DNA from: Acetobacteraceae bacterium
Lineage (GTDB): Bacteria > Pseudomonadota > Alphaproteobacteria > Acetobacterales > Acetobacteraceae
Assembly (NCBI GenBank): GCA_024280945.1
Contig: JAMXLO010000017.1
Span: 1-33,220 of the forward strand
Direction: 5' to 3'
Length of the DNA: 33,220 nt
The position numbers and the translations under genes were made by a program. The stretch's first letter is position 1; every line of letters starts with the position of its first letter. Below, one piece after another: positions 8,090 through 16,385 of the stretch. The notes beneath the pieces were generated by a model, which saw only the letters and a program-made list of their open reading frames with translations, was not told where the DNA came from and searched no databases.

Positions 8090-10411
8090 TCAGGCGTAAG
8101 CGCGGACGGTTTTGGCTGCTGCGACCATGTTCTCAACAGCAAGCCTGACCTCAGGCCATTTGCGAGTTTTCAGGCCGCAATCCGGATTGACCCAAAGCTG
8201 ATCGACGGCGAGTCGCTTCGCCGCGGCCTTCAGTAGTGAGGCCATTTCGTCGACAGCAGGCACCCTGGGAGAATGGATATCATATACGCCAGGGCCAATT
8301 TCCGCCGGGTAGCGGAACCCGGCAAAAGCATCGAGCAGTTCCATCTGTGAGCGCGCTGTCTCGATCGAAATGACGTCAGCGTCCATCGCTGCAATCGATG
8401 CAATGATGTCGTTGAACTCCGAGTAGCACATATGGGTATGGATTTGCGTTTCATTGCCAACGCCCGACGAGGCTATCCGGAAGCATTCAACCGCCCAATC
8501 GAGATAGGTTTGCCATTCACGCTGCCGCAACGGCAGACCTTCACGCAGCGCCGGTTCGTCTATCTGGATGATCGCCGCTCCGGCTTTCTCGAGGTCTGAA
8601 ACTTCTTCACGAATCGCAAGGGCGATCTGACGGCAGGTGACGCTACGCGGCTGGTCGTCGCGAACGAAGGACCAATTGAGGATCGTGACTGGGCCGGTCA
8701 GCATGCCCTTCACAGGCCGCTCAGTCAGTGACTGTGCATAACGCCACCATTCGACCGTCATAGGCTTCGGACGGGAGACATCGCCATAGATGATTGGGGG
8801 ACGCACACAACGGGAACCGTAAGACTGGACCCAGGCGTGCTTAGTGGAGGCGAAGCCGGAGAGCTGCTCGCTGAAGTACTGCACCATATCGTTCCGTTCA
8901 AACTCGCCATGCACGAGCACATCGAGGCCAACTTCCTCCTGCCATCGCACAGCGCGCGCCGTCTCTTCACGCAAGAAGCCCTCGTAAGCAGCTCCGTCGA
9001 TGACTTTCTTCGCATAATCGGCGCGCGCTTTGCGTATTTCGGGCGTTTGCGGGAAAGAGCCGATGGTCGTCGTCGGATAGGGCGGCAGCTTCAGCTTCCC
9101 ACGCTGGACTTGCCGCCTGATTTCGAGGCCGGATACGCGCCTGGAGAGCGACGTGTCGGAAGCTGCAATCGGCGCCCTGACCGCGGGACTGTTGATGCGC
9201 GGCGAAGTGCGGCGCGAGGCGATCACCGCAGATGCAGCATCGAGGGACGCGCGCACGCTGTCACGTCCCTCGTTCAGAGCCCGTGCCAACACCGCAAGCT
9301 CGACTACCTTTTGCACGGCGAACGAAAGCCACCTCCTCACCTCGGGATCGAGATCGGTTTCCCGGTCCAGATCGATCGGCGTATGGAGCAGGGAGCATGA
9401 TGGCGCGATGACCACGTCGCGTCCCGATGCGACGACAGGTTCGATACGGTCGAGGATAGCATTGAGGTCGGCGGCCCAAACATTGCGACCGTCAATGACG
9501 CCCAACGACAAGACGAGATCCGGGCGGGCGCCCGCGACAACAGCATCAAGCTGCTCGGGCGCGCGCACCAGGTCGACATGCAGCCCGTGCACGGGAAGCG
9601 CAAGCGCAGTCGAAAGATTATCGGCCAGGCTGCCAAAATAGGTCGCCAACATGATCTTGGGTGATGGCCGCTTCGTCAGAGCTGCATAGGCATCGGCAAA
9701 CGCAGCGCGCGCCGTGTCACCGAGATCCAGAACGAGACATGGTTCGTCGAGCTGGACCCAGGACGCACCGGCCTCAAAGAGCAATCGCAGCGTTTCGGCG
9801 TAGACCGGTAGCAGGCGCGGCAGCAAGGATAGCGGTTCAAAGTCAGCACCGCGCGTCTTGCCGAGCAACAGGTAGCTGACCGGCCCGAGCAGAACAGGCC
9901 GTGTTTCGATGCCTTGTGCCTTTGCCTCGCGATATTCCTGCACAGCCTTCGTGGAGGCGAGCCGGAAAACCTGATCCGCCGCAAATTCCGGCACGAGATA
10001 GTGGTAGTTCGTATCGAACCACTTGGTCATCTCGGCGGCTGGCGCGCCTGCGCCGTCGTGTGCATGTCCGTGTGCGCAGCCCTCGTGGGCCGCATCGCCC
10101 TCGGCTCCCCGAGCCATCCCAAAATATGTCTCGAGGCCGACCTCGCCGCCCCTCCAGCTGTAAACTGGTGGGACAGCTCCGACCATCGCCGTCGTATCAA
10201 GCACATGGTCGTAGAGCGAGAAATCGTTGGAGGGGATGATGTCGGCGCCGAGATCTCTTTGTTGTGCCCAGGCTTTGCTGCGGAGCTCGGCGGCAACGGC
10301 GAGGAGCGCCGCCTCGTCGGACTTGCTGGACCAGTAGCTTTCAACCGCTGTTTTCAGTTCGCGGCGGGGTCCGATGCGGGGAAAGCCGAGTGTGGCGACG
10401 GTGACAGTCAT
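8090..10411 (-). CDS. metE: Cobalamin-independent methionine synthase MetE
   Basis: MetE transfers a methyl group from 5-methyltetrahydropteroyl-triglutamate to homocysteine, the last step of methionine synthesis, in the cytosol. The start at ATG 10411 (MTVTVATLGFPRIGPRREL) has the family's usual N-terminus and GGAG upstream, giving 773 residues, the normal length. Both barrels are present: the N-terminal Meth_synt_1 domain (EMTKWFDTNYHYLVPEF, SLLPRLLPVY) and the catalytic domain (TTTIGSFPQTPEIR, QIDEPALREGLP). The zinc ligands appear in HTHMCYSEF and in the C-terminal NPDCGLKTRKW. A His-rich insertion (CAHGHAHDGAG) precedes EMTKW, as in several alphaproteobacterial MetE proteins. It is preceded by a cobalamin riboswitch, implying repression when B12 lets MetH do the job. 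Confidence 0.97.
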   Translation of the reverse strand: MTVTVATLGFPRIGPRRELKTAVESYWSSKSDEAALLAVAAELRSKAWAQQRDLGADIIPSNDFSLYDHVLDTTAMVGAVPPVYSWRGGEVGLETYFGMARGAEGDAAHEGCAHGHAHDGAGAPAAEMTKWFDTNYHYLVPEFAADQVFRLASTKAVQEYREAKAQGIETRPVLLGPVSYLLLGKTRGADFEPLSLLPRLLPVYAETLRLLFEAGASWVQLDEPCLVLDLGDTARAAFADAYAALTKRPSPKIMLATYFGSLADNLSTALALPVHGLHVDLVRAPEQLDAVVAGARPDLVLSLGVIDGRNVWAADLNAILDRIEPVVASGRDVVIAPSCSLLHTPIDLDRETDLDPEVRRWLSFAVQKVVELAVLARALNEGRDSVRASLDAASAVIASRRTSPRINSPAVRAPIAASDTSLSRRVSGLEIRRQVQRGKLKLPPYPTTTIGSFPQTPEIRKARADYAKKVIDGAAYEGFLREETARAVRWQEEVGLDVLVHGEFERNDMVQYFSEQLSGFASTKHAWVQSYGSRCVRPPIIYGDVSRPKPMTVEWWRYAQSLTERPVKGMLTGPVTILNWSFVRDDQPRSVTCRQIALAIREEVSDLEKAGAAIIQIDEPALREGLPLRQREWQTYLDWAVECFRIASSGVGNETQIHTHMCYSEFNDIIASIAAMDADVISIETARSQMELLDAFAGFRYPAEIGPGVYDIHSPRVPAVDEMASLLKAAAKRLAVDQLWVNPDCGLKTRKWPEVRLAVENMVAAAKTVRAYA

Positions 10412-10520
10412 GACGGCAGCCTCCAGCCAATGGATGGCAGGGTGGCAGCCGGCTGCACGGGCGCTGTCCGTAGCGGCGAACATGCGAACCGACCGGACAC
10501 CCCGCCGGGGGACGTTATGT

Positions 10521-10692
10521 GTCGAGGCAGGTCTCCTGGCTCGCGGGTCAGTGCGGCAGTCCGGCCTTCCCGGGGCGACCCAGTGGCGCTGATGGACCGC
10601 CGCTCACCGCTTACAGTTGCGGGGGCAGCTCCGGCTTCACACCGGCTTCCCTCTTCGCTCCGCGCCACATGCCGCCGCGGAGAACCTCGGCA
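10521..10692 (-). promoter_or_regulatory. Cobalamin riboswitch controlling metE
   Basis: Read on the minus strand, the sequence has the conserved core in order: GGGAAGCCGGTGTGAAGCCG, then GAGCTGCCCCCGCAACTGTA, then a GCCACTG element, then GGGAAGGC, and finally AGCCAGGAGACCTGCC at 10526-10541. This is the B12-box arrangement of adenosylcobalamin-type riboswitches. It lies in the metE leader about 110-280 bases before the start codon. Binding of cobalamin would reduce metE expression. The 5' boundary is approximate. Confidence 0.95.
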
Positions 10693-10698
10693 GCGCAC

Positions 10699-10751
10699 GT
10701 ATCAACCCACGGCCTGCCGGTTGTCAAGAGAATATAAGGACATGCTTATAT
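10699..10751 (-). promoter_or_regulatory. Probable metE promoter with adjoining palindrome
   Basis: On the minus strand a perfect TTGACA (10727-10722) and a weaker TGATAC (10704-10699) are 17 bases apart, which would start transcription just before the riboswitch. Four bases upstream of the -35 box lies the perfect palindrome ATATAAG-N6-CTTATAT (10732-10751). Such A/T-rich palindromes are typical of small winged-helix regulators such as the ArsR family. A methionine or S-adenosyl-compound regulator is a reasonable guess, not shown. Confidence 0.55.
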
Positions 10752-10884
10752 GAGTATCACATGACTAAGTCTGGCCTCCCCGGGCCGCGGCTCGCTCGCG
10801 CCGCGCCGCTAGGGTTTCCGGATGGGGTTTTGTCAGCTTTAGCGCCTGACAGGTCCACGAGTTTGCACGAGGTGCCCGCCCACT

Positions 10885-11341
10885 TCAGGCGGTTGCGATG
10901 ACATGGAGGGCAATCGCTGTCTTTCGCATGAGCTGCCAGCGCCGCGTCGCAGCAGGAACATGTTGACGCATCCCGGACTGGCAGCGAAGAAAGTTGCGCA
11001 ACTCGTCATGGCATCGGCAATAGCGTGCCGCTGACGCGGTGCTCTTCAGTCCCAGCATTGATCGACATCGGCCTTTGATGCCGCGATGGTCCTGCTCAAG
11101 TCTGTTGTTGAGGAGCAACTCGTCCGATGCCGCACCCGCCAGCCGCGTTCAGTTCGGATCGCTCGGGGATAGGCGTCATGGCCGTCTGTCGTGACCCGTG
11201 CCGGCGTGACGCCGGTCACCATCTTGGCCGAGCGAAAGAATGCCTTGGCGGCCGCCAACTCCCGGTGCTCGCTCAGCATGACATCGACCAAGGCGCCGTC
11301 GCGATCAATCGCACGATATAGGGATCGCCATTGGCCTCGCG
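10885..11341 (-). pseudogene. IS6-family transposase, C-terminal fragment
   Basis: The minus strand encodes the second half of an IS6-type DDE transposase. It reads GQWRSLYRAIDRDGAL, then VDVMLSEHRELAAAKAFFRS and VTTDGHDAYPRAI, which carries the second catalytic Asp. After a one-base shift at about 11122 it continues with NNRLEQDHRGIKGRCRSM, carrying the Glu. It ends at the TGA at 10885-10887. The N-terminal HTH and first catalytic Asp (DETY-like) are missing because the fragment is fused at about 11340 to an IS91 transposase fragment. It differs from the IS6 copy at 28904-29743 and is a separate element. Inactive. Confidence 0.85.
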
Positions 11342-11895
11342 AAAGAATCCCCGGCGGCAGGTGATCCAGCGGCCTTCGGGTGACATGCCGACACCTGGCA
11401 CGCTGCAGTGCAGGTGCGGGTGGTGGAACAGGTTCTGCCCCCAGGTGTGCAGCACTGCGATCATGCCGACTTCGGCACCAAGGTGGCGCGGATCGGCAGC
11501 AATGACACGTGTGGTCTCGGCGGCTGCCTTAAACAAGATGCCATAGACGACCGCTTTGTTCCGTAGCGCGATGGCGGCAATCGGCGCCGGCATGGTGAAC
11601 ACCACGTGGAAGTAGGGGACTGGCAGCAGCTCGGCATGCCGGTCGGCGAGCCGCTGTGCGCGAGCCAGCCCCTGACACTTCGGGCAATGGCGGTTGCGGC
11701 AAGAGTTGTAGGCGATACGCGTCTCGCCGCAGTTCTCGCACCGTTCAACATGGCCGCCGAGGGTAGCTGTCCGACATGCCTCGATGTGGCGGCCATGACG
11801 CGGCGCTGAGCGTTGGACAGGCTGTCAGCTTCCGCCGCGCGATAGGCGGCACCGCGGTGGCGGAGGATATCGGCCACCTCCAGCGCGGGCCGCAT
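11340..11895 (-). pseudogene. IS91-family transposase, N-terminal fragment
   Basis: IS91 transposases are HUH-type rolling-circle enzymes. Here the N-terminus (RPALEVADILRHRGAAYRAA, then AQRRVMAA) is followed by a frameshift at about 11755-11800. The zinc-binding part is then intact (CENCGETRIAYNSCRNRHCP, then KCQGLARAQR). After it come VVFTMPAPIAAIALRNKAVV and the HUH-like motif region HTWGQNLFHHPHLHCSVPGV. At about 11340 the frame runs into the IS6 fragment, so the catalytic Tyr region is lost. The tyrosine-recombinase relic lies immediately upstream on the same strand, which is the usual arrangement in this IS91 group. Confidence 0.88.
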
Positions 11896-11904
11896 GGCGG
11901 ATGG

Positions 11905-12383
11905 TCAGTTGGGCGGAGTCACCGCCAGGTTAAGGCGATCGAGAGGGCTGGTGGTGTCAGCGATTAGTGTTGTGGCGACCTGCGTGTAGCGAGCCGCGGT
12001 CGAAAGCCGCGCGTGACCCAGCAACACCTGGATGATGCGAATGTCCGTGCCACTCTCGAGCAGGTGCGTGACAAAGCTGTGCCGCAGCGTATGAACGGTG
12101 ACCGGCTTGCTGAGCTCAGCGCGACGTGCCGCGACGCGACAGGCCTCCTGCAGAGTAGCGACGCTGACCGGCTCGCCGGCATCGCGTCCAGGAAACAGCC
12201 ATCGGCCCGGACGGGCCAGCCGCCAATAGGCGCGCGGGTCTGCAGCAGCTGCGGCGAGAGCATGACGTAACGATCCTTGTTGCCCTTGCCCTGTTCAACG
12301 CGAATCAGCATTCGGTGGCTGTCGATGGCCGAGGCTTGCAATCGGGCGACCTCACCCACACGTAGCCCGGCGCACGATATCAC
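11905..12383 (-). pseudogene. Tyrosine recombinase (IS91-associated integrase), C-terminal part
   Basis: The minus strand carries the catalytic domain of a XerC/D-like site-specific recombinase. It starts at GLRVGEVARLQASAID with the first catalytic Arg and continues with [17 protein letters not shown] one-base loss near 12237 shifts the frame. The rest then reads cleanly, with [18 protein letters not shown] (His-x-x-Arg), LLGHARLS (His) and ARYTQVATT (Tyr nucleophile), to a TGA at 11905-11907. All catalytic residues exist, but in two frames, and the N-terminal DNA-binding half is missing. The cut edge at about 12372-12383 touches the truncated lacI gene. Recombinases of this type commonly accompany IS91-like elements. 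Confidence 0.88.
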
Positions 12384-13117
12384 GCTTCTGATCGGCTGCT
12401 CCGATTACGACCCCAAACAGGCCGCCACAGAGATCCGGGCCATGCTTGCACGCGGCGTTGACGCATTGGCAATCCTCGGCGAAGTGGCGGAGCCTGGCCT
12501 TCTTGATCTGATCCGCTCTAGACGGGTACCATACCTGCTCACATACGGTTTCACACCAAACTCCATCCATCCAAGCGTAGGATTTGACAATCGCGCCGCG
12601 TTTCACGTCATCACGCGTCACCTCCTTGCTCTTGGCCACACCGCGATAGGATTGATCCTGCAGCCCACGGTTAACAACGAGCGCGTCACAGCGCGGCTCG
12701 CGGGCATGCGCGATGCTCTCGCGGAAGACGGGCTCGGCTTGCGCCTCAACATTTGTGTGAGGGTGAATATGGAATTGCTGCGGGACGGCGAGGACTTAGG
12801 CAGGTGCTCGCCGATCCTCAGCGGAAGTCAACCGCGGTGATCTGTAGCAACGATTTACTAGCTATTGGAGCACTGCTCGAAGCCCGAGCTATGGGTCTCG
12901 AAGTGCCGCGCGATCTGTCAATTACTGGTTTCGACGACATCACTTTGGCAGCCGAATTCGACCCGCCCCTCACAACGATGAAGGTTGACAATGCGGAGAT
13001 TGGTCGGCTTGCCGCAACGCATTTGCTAACTTGTCTTGGCGGCGGGGTGACGCACCAAGTGTCCTCATCGAGCCCGTATTCATCGAACGTCAGACAACGG
13101 CTCCACCCGCTCCTTGA
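12379..13117 (+). pseudogene. LacI-family regulator lacking its DNA-binding domain
   Basis: This is the ligand-binding domain of a LacI-type repressor. It begins abruptly at ITLLIGCSDYDPKQAATEIR, right at the edge of the integrase relic, so the helix-turn-helix and hinge are gone. It runs through LARGVDALAILGE, VGFDNRAAF and RLAGMRDAL. A frameshift near 12755 leads to EYGIAAGRRGLRQVLADPQR, then CSNDLLAIGALLEA and ITGFDDITLAAEFDPPLTTM. A second shift near 13060 leads to VLIEPVFIERQTTAPPAP and a TGA at 13115-13117. It resembles the intact LacI at 26566-27666, but not closely enough for a recent copy. It sits directly upstream of the catabolic cluster and was probably one of its former regulators. 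Confidence 0.88.
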
Positions 13118-13269
13118 CTACCATTTCTGAAACCCCAAGCGGACTATGTCGGCCGAGATCCAAGGGTGGATAGAGACCACTTGAGTGACCTGGATGGCCG
13201 CGGCACAGCTGTGTGTCTGGTTTGGTGGCCCCAATTTCCGCTCGCGGAGAGCCCCTCCGGCAACCTTCC

Positions 13270-13298
13270 TTGACAGCGATGTAATCGCTTACTAAGAG
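13270..13298 (+). promoter_or_regulatory. Promoter with LacI-type operator in the spacer, before the GMC gene
   Basis: TTGACA (13270-13275) and TAAGAG (13293-13298) are 17 bases apart. The spacer contains GTAATCGCTTAC (13281-13292), matching the GTAAnCGnTTAC pattern of LacI-family operators. A repressor there would block RNA polymerase directly. The same 13-mer CGATGTAATCGCT recurs in front of the ABC operon at 15100-15112. Confidence 0.7.
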
Positions 13299-13323
13299 CG
13301 AAGATCGTCCGGGAAATCGTTGC

Positions 13324-15072
13324 GTGCAGAAAGTCTACGACTACATCATCGTCGGAGGAGGATCAGCAGGATCCATTCTTGCCAGCCGTCTTTCCGCACG
13401 TAGTGCGAGGCAGGTCCTCTTGTGCGAAGCGGGGGAAGACACGCCGGACGGCCGTGTGCCCGAGGCCATTCTGGACAGCCGCTCCGGCTTTGCCTCACGC
13501 GACCCGCGTTTCATCTGGAGCCAGTTGCGCGTTACCACCGAGGCGATGTCGCACAATGAGCCGGACGCGCCGCGGCCGCGCCTCGTGCGCTACGAGCAGG
13601 CGCGCGTGCTGGGCGGCGGGTCGTCGATAAACGGGCAGCTTGCCAATCGTGGCGCGCCCCATGACTACGATGAATGGCAACAGCGCGGCGCCAACGGCTG
13701 GCGTTGGGAGACCGTGCTGCCCTACTTCAAGAGAGTCGAGCGTGACGTCGACTTTGACGGACCGCTGCACGGTACCGACGGTCGCATCCCGGTGCGCCGC
13801 GTGTTTCCGGATAACTGGTCGGACTACGCAAAGGCTGTGGCTGAAGCGTTCAAGCTTGCCGGCTACCGCTATGTGCCGGACCAGAACGGTGAGTTCCAGG
13901 ATGGTTATTACCCGCTCACCATGTCCAACCTGTACGACCGGCGTGTCTCGGCTGCAGTCGGCTATCTCGGCCCCACAGTGAGGCAGCGCGACAACCTGAC
14001 AATCGTCACCGAGGCGCAGGTCAGCGGGTTGCTCTTTGAGGACACGCGCTGCGTCGGCATTCGCGCTGTGGTGCGTGGTCGGGCACAGGAGTTTCGTGCC
14101 AACGAGGTGATCCTGTGCTGCGGCGCGATCCACTCGCCCGCAATGCTACTGCGTGCCGGGATCGGGCCGGTTGGGCATCTCCGCGAGATGGGCATTGAAG
14201 TACGCGCCGCCCGCCCGGGCGTAGGGCAGCGGCTAATGGACCACCCTTCGATTTCGGTTGCGTCCTTCCTCAAGGCGCATGCGCGCAAGAACCCTTACAG
14301 CAAGCGCTCGCTGCATCTCGGCATGCGCTTTTCCTCAGGGGTGGAAGGCGCGCCGGTTGGCGACATGGCGCTGACGGTTTCGAACAAATCCGCCTGGCAC
14401 GCGATCGGTGATCGGATCGCCGTGATCACGCTGTGGGTGAACAAGACGTTCTCCGAGACGGGGCAAGTTCGGCTGTCGTCTACGGATTGGCGGCAGGAGC
14501 CGGACGTAGATTTCAATCTGCTGTCCGACCATCGCGACTTGGTGCGTCTGGCGCGCGGATTCCGGCAGATCGCGGCACTGCACGATCTACCCCCACTGCA
14601 GGCAGTGACCTCCGATGCGTTTCCTGCCAGTTTCACCGACAAGATCCGGAAAGTCGGTACATACAATACGAAAAACGCCATCCTCACCCGCATCGGCGCC
14701 ACGCTGATGGATGGCCCTGCCTCGCTGCGCCAGTTCATCATTCGGGGCTTCATCATGGAGCATGCCGGACTGATGCAGGCTCTGCAGGACGACGAGGCGC
14801 TGGAGGCGTATATCAAGCGCGCCACGGTCGGCGTCTGGCACTGCTCGTGTTCCTGCCGTATGGGCGCGGACAATGATCCGATGGCAGTGACGGACCAGGG
14901 AGGGCGCGTGCGCGGCGTGCACGGGTTGCGGGTGGTGGACGCTTCGATATTTCCGGTGGTGCCGTGCGCGAACACCAATTTCCCTACCATGATGGTGGCA
15001 GAGAAGATCGCCGACGAGATGTTGAGGGACGAGCCCGCAACGCGACCGGCGCATCAGACAGCAATGGCTTGA
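13324..15072 (+). CDS. GMC-family FAD-dependent oxidoreductase
   Basis: This 582-residue enzyme belongs to the glucose-methanol-choline family, which oxidises primary or ring hydroxyls of alcohols and sugars using FAD. The N-terminus has the dinucleotide fold motif GGGSAG (residues 11-16) and the acidic end of strand 2 (LLCEAGE). GMC signature 1 is seen as GGGSSINGQLANRG, and signature 2 as GAIHSPAMLLRAGIGP. The C-terminal catalytic His lies in WHCSCSCRMG and the partner Asn in CANTNFPTMM. The GTG at 13324 is chosen because it gives the usual short lead before the FAD motif. There is no signal peptide. It stands between two operator-bearing promoters at the head of the sugar-transport operon. 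The substrate is unknown; a carbohydrate or glycoside is likely from context. Confidence 0.93.
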   Translation: MQKVYDYIIVGGGSAGSILASRLSARSARQVLLCEAGEDTPDGRVPEAILDSRSGFASRDPRFIWSQLRVTTEAMSHNEPDAPRPRLVRYEQARVLGGGSSINGQLANRGAPHDYDEWQQRGANGWRWETVLPYFKRVERDVDFDGPLHGTDGRIPVRRVFPDNWSDYAKAVAEAFKLAGYRYVPDQNGEFQDGYYPLTMSNLYDRRVSAAVGYLGPTVRQRDNLTIVTEAQVSGLLFEDTRCVGIRAVVRGRAQEFRANEVILCCGAIHSPAMLLRAGIGPVGHLREMGIEVRAARPGVGQRLMDHPSISVASFLKAHARKNPYSKRSLHLGMRFSSGVEGAPVGDMALTVSNKSAWHAIGDRIAVITLWVNKTFSETGQVRLSSTDWRQEPDVDFNLLSDHRDLVRLARGFRQIAALHDLPPLQAVTSDAFPASFTDKIRKVGTYNTKNAILTRIGATLMDGPASLRQFIIRGFIMEHAGLMQALQDDEALEAYIKRATVGVWHCSCSCRMGADNDPMAVTDQGGRVRGVHGLRVVDASIFPVVPCANTNFPTMMVAEKIADEMLRDEPATRPAHQTAMA

Positions 15073-15090
15073 CACGGGGCGCCGGAGTAG

Positions 15091-15119
15091 TCGACTCTTC
15101 GATGTAATCGCTATCATAA
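15091..15119 (+). promoter_or_regulatory. Promoter with LacI-type operator before the ABC transporter operon
   Basis: GTAATCGCTATC (15103-15114) is a near-palindromic LacI-type site (one half GTAA, the other TATC instead of TTAC). It falls between TCGACT (15091-15096) and TCATAA (15114-15119), spaced 17 bases. The layout copies that of the GMC promoter, including an identical 13-mer. The ribosome site GGGAGGAGA follows before the ATG at 15140. Confidence 0.6.
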
Positions 15120-15139
15120 GCCTGCACTGGGAGGAGAGA

Positions 15140-16381
15140 ATGTGGAGATTGCTGGCCACCGCCTCGGCGCTCGTGGGAGCTTTGCTCTACGTTCCGCATG
15201 CTAAGGCGCAGAATGCCGATGTGATGCACTGGTGGACCAGCGGTGGCGAGTCGCGCGCCGTCGCCGTGTTCGCCAAGGAATACAACAAGCGTGGTGGGAC
15301 CTGGATCGACGATGCGTCGGTCGGACCACAGGCCGAACATGCTGCCGCGCTGAACCGCATCGCCGGCGGCAATCCGCCGACCGCAATGCAGTGGAATATC
15401 GGCGTGGCGGTCCGCCAGCTGGCGGAACAGGACATTCTCACTTCGCTGGATGAGCAGGCCAAACAGGGCAACTGGGTGGCCAACCTGCCGCCGTTGCTCG
15501 TCAAGAACATGACCTATGACGGGCATGTCATCGCAGTGCCGGTGAATATCCACGGCGCGAATTATCAGTTTTACAGCGTGAAGGTCTTCAATGACCTGAA
15601 GATGCAGCCACCGAAGACCTGGGACGAGTTCCTGGCCGACGCACCGAAGATCAAGGCTGCCGGCATCATCCCGATTGCGTTCGGGGCAAATGCGCAGCAG
15701 CTTGCCTGGCTGTTCGACGCGATCCTGATCGGCGCCGGCGGCAAGGATCTTTATCGCAAGGTACTCGTCGAGCACGACGCGAAGGCGGCCGGCAGCGAGG
15801 CCATGCAGCACGTGTTCAGCTTGATGGGGCAGGTCCGTCAATACGTCGACGCCGGCAGCCCTAATCGGAAATGGAACGACTCGCTCGCGTTGGTGGAGAC
15901 CGACAAGGCGGCGTTAATGATCCTGGGTGACTGGGCGAAGGGCGATTTCTCTGCGGCTAACAAGGTGCTCGGCAAGGATTATGGCTGTCAGATGGCGCCC
16001 GGCAATCAGGACGCTTACGTCATGACGGTCGACGTGTTCGTCTTTCCGGTGAACGACAAACCGGACCAAAAGGTAGCGCAGAGTAAGCTGGCCACACTGA
16101 TGATGGACCCGAAGGTGCAGACCGAGTTCAATGCGTTGAAAGGTTCGATACCTTCGCGCCAAGACGCCAATATCGCCGAGTTGGATGCTTGCGCACAGCT
16201 TGGCCAAAAGGTGATGGCCGGCGGAGAGGCAAATCAGTTGCCGAACTTCGCTCTCGCCTTTAGCCCCGACACGCAGGGGCAAGTTGAGGATCTGCTCGGC
16301 AATTTCTGGAGCAATCCGTCGATGACGCCGGCTGACGCCGCAAAACAGCTGGCCGGCATCATCGCCAACGCTGAGCACTGA
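15140..16381 (+). CDS. Sugar ABC transporter substrate-binding protein (paralogue 1)
   Basis: This is a 413-residue periplasmic binding protein of the CUT1 carbohydrate group (COG1653). A Sec signal peptide (MWRLLATASALVGALLYV, cut after PHAKA) precedes the mature part, which begins NADVMHWWTSGGESRAVAVF. Typical features are the WTSGGE motif near the start, NPPTAMQW, PVNIHGANYQFYS, WDEFLADAPKIKAAGIIPIA, and the hinge-proximal SPNRKWNDSLALVE and ILGDWAKGDF. The gene is first in an operon with two permeases and an ATPase, four bases before the next start. Two close paralogues lie on the opposite strand at 19338 and 20603. The ribosome site is GGGAGGAGA. Confidence 0.95.
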   Translation: MWRLLATASALVGALLYVPHAKAQNADVMHWWTSGGESRAVAVFAKEYNKRGGTWIDDASVGPQAEHAAALNRIAGGNPPTAMQWNIGVAVRQLAEQDILTSLDEQAKQGNWVANLPPLLVKNMTYDGHVIAVPVNIHGANYQFYSVKVFNDLKMQPPKTWDEFLADAPKIKAAGIIPIAFGANAQQLAWLFDAILIGAGGKDLYRKVLVEHDAKAAGSEAMQHVFSLMGQVRQYVDAGSPNRKWNDSLALVETDKAALMILGDWAKGDFSAANKVLGKDYGCQMAPGNQDAYVMTVDVFVFPVNDKPDQKVAQSKLATLMMDPKVQTEFNALKGSIPSRQDANIAELDACAQLGQKVMAGGEANQLPNFALAFSPDTQGQVEDLLGNFWSNPSMTPADAAKQLAGIIANAEH

Positions 16382-16385
16382 TTTC

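Noticed and set aside
14984-15841. A 285-codon minus-strand frame over the GMC end and binding protein 1
   Set aside because: Antisense shadow of conserved coding sequence. Similar shadows appear opposite the other two binding proteins because they are homologous.
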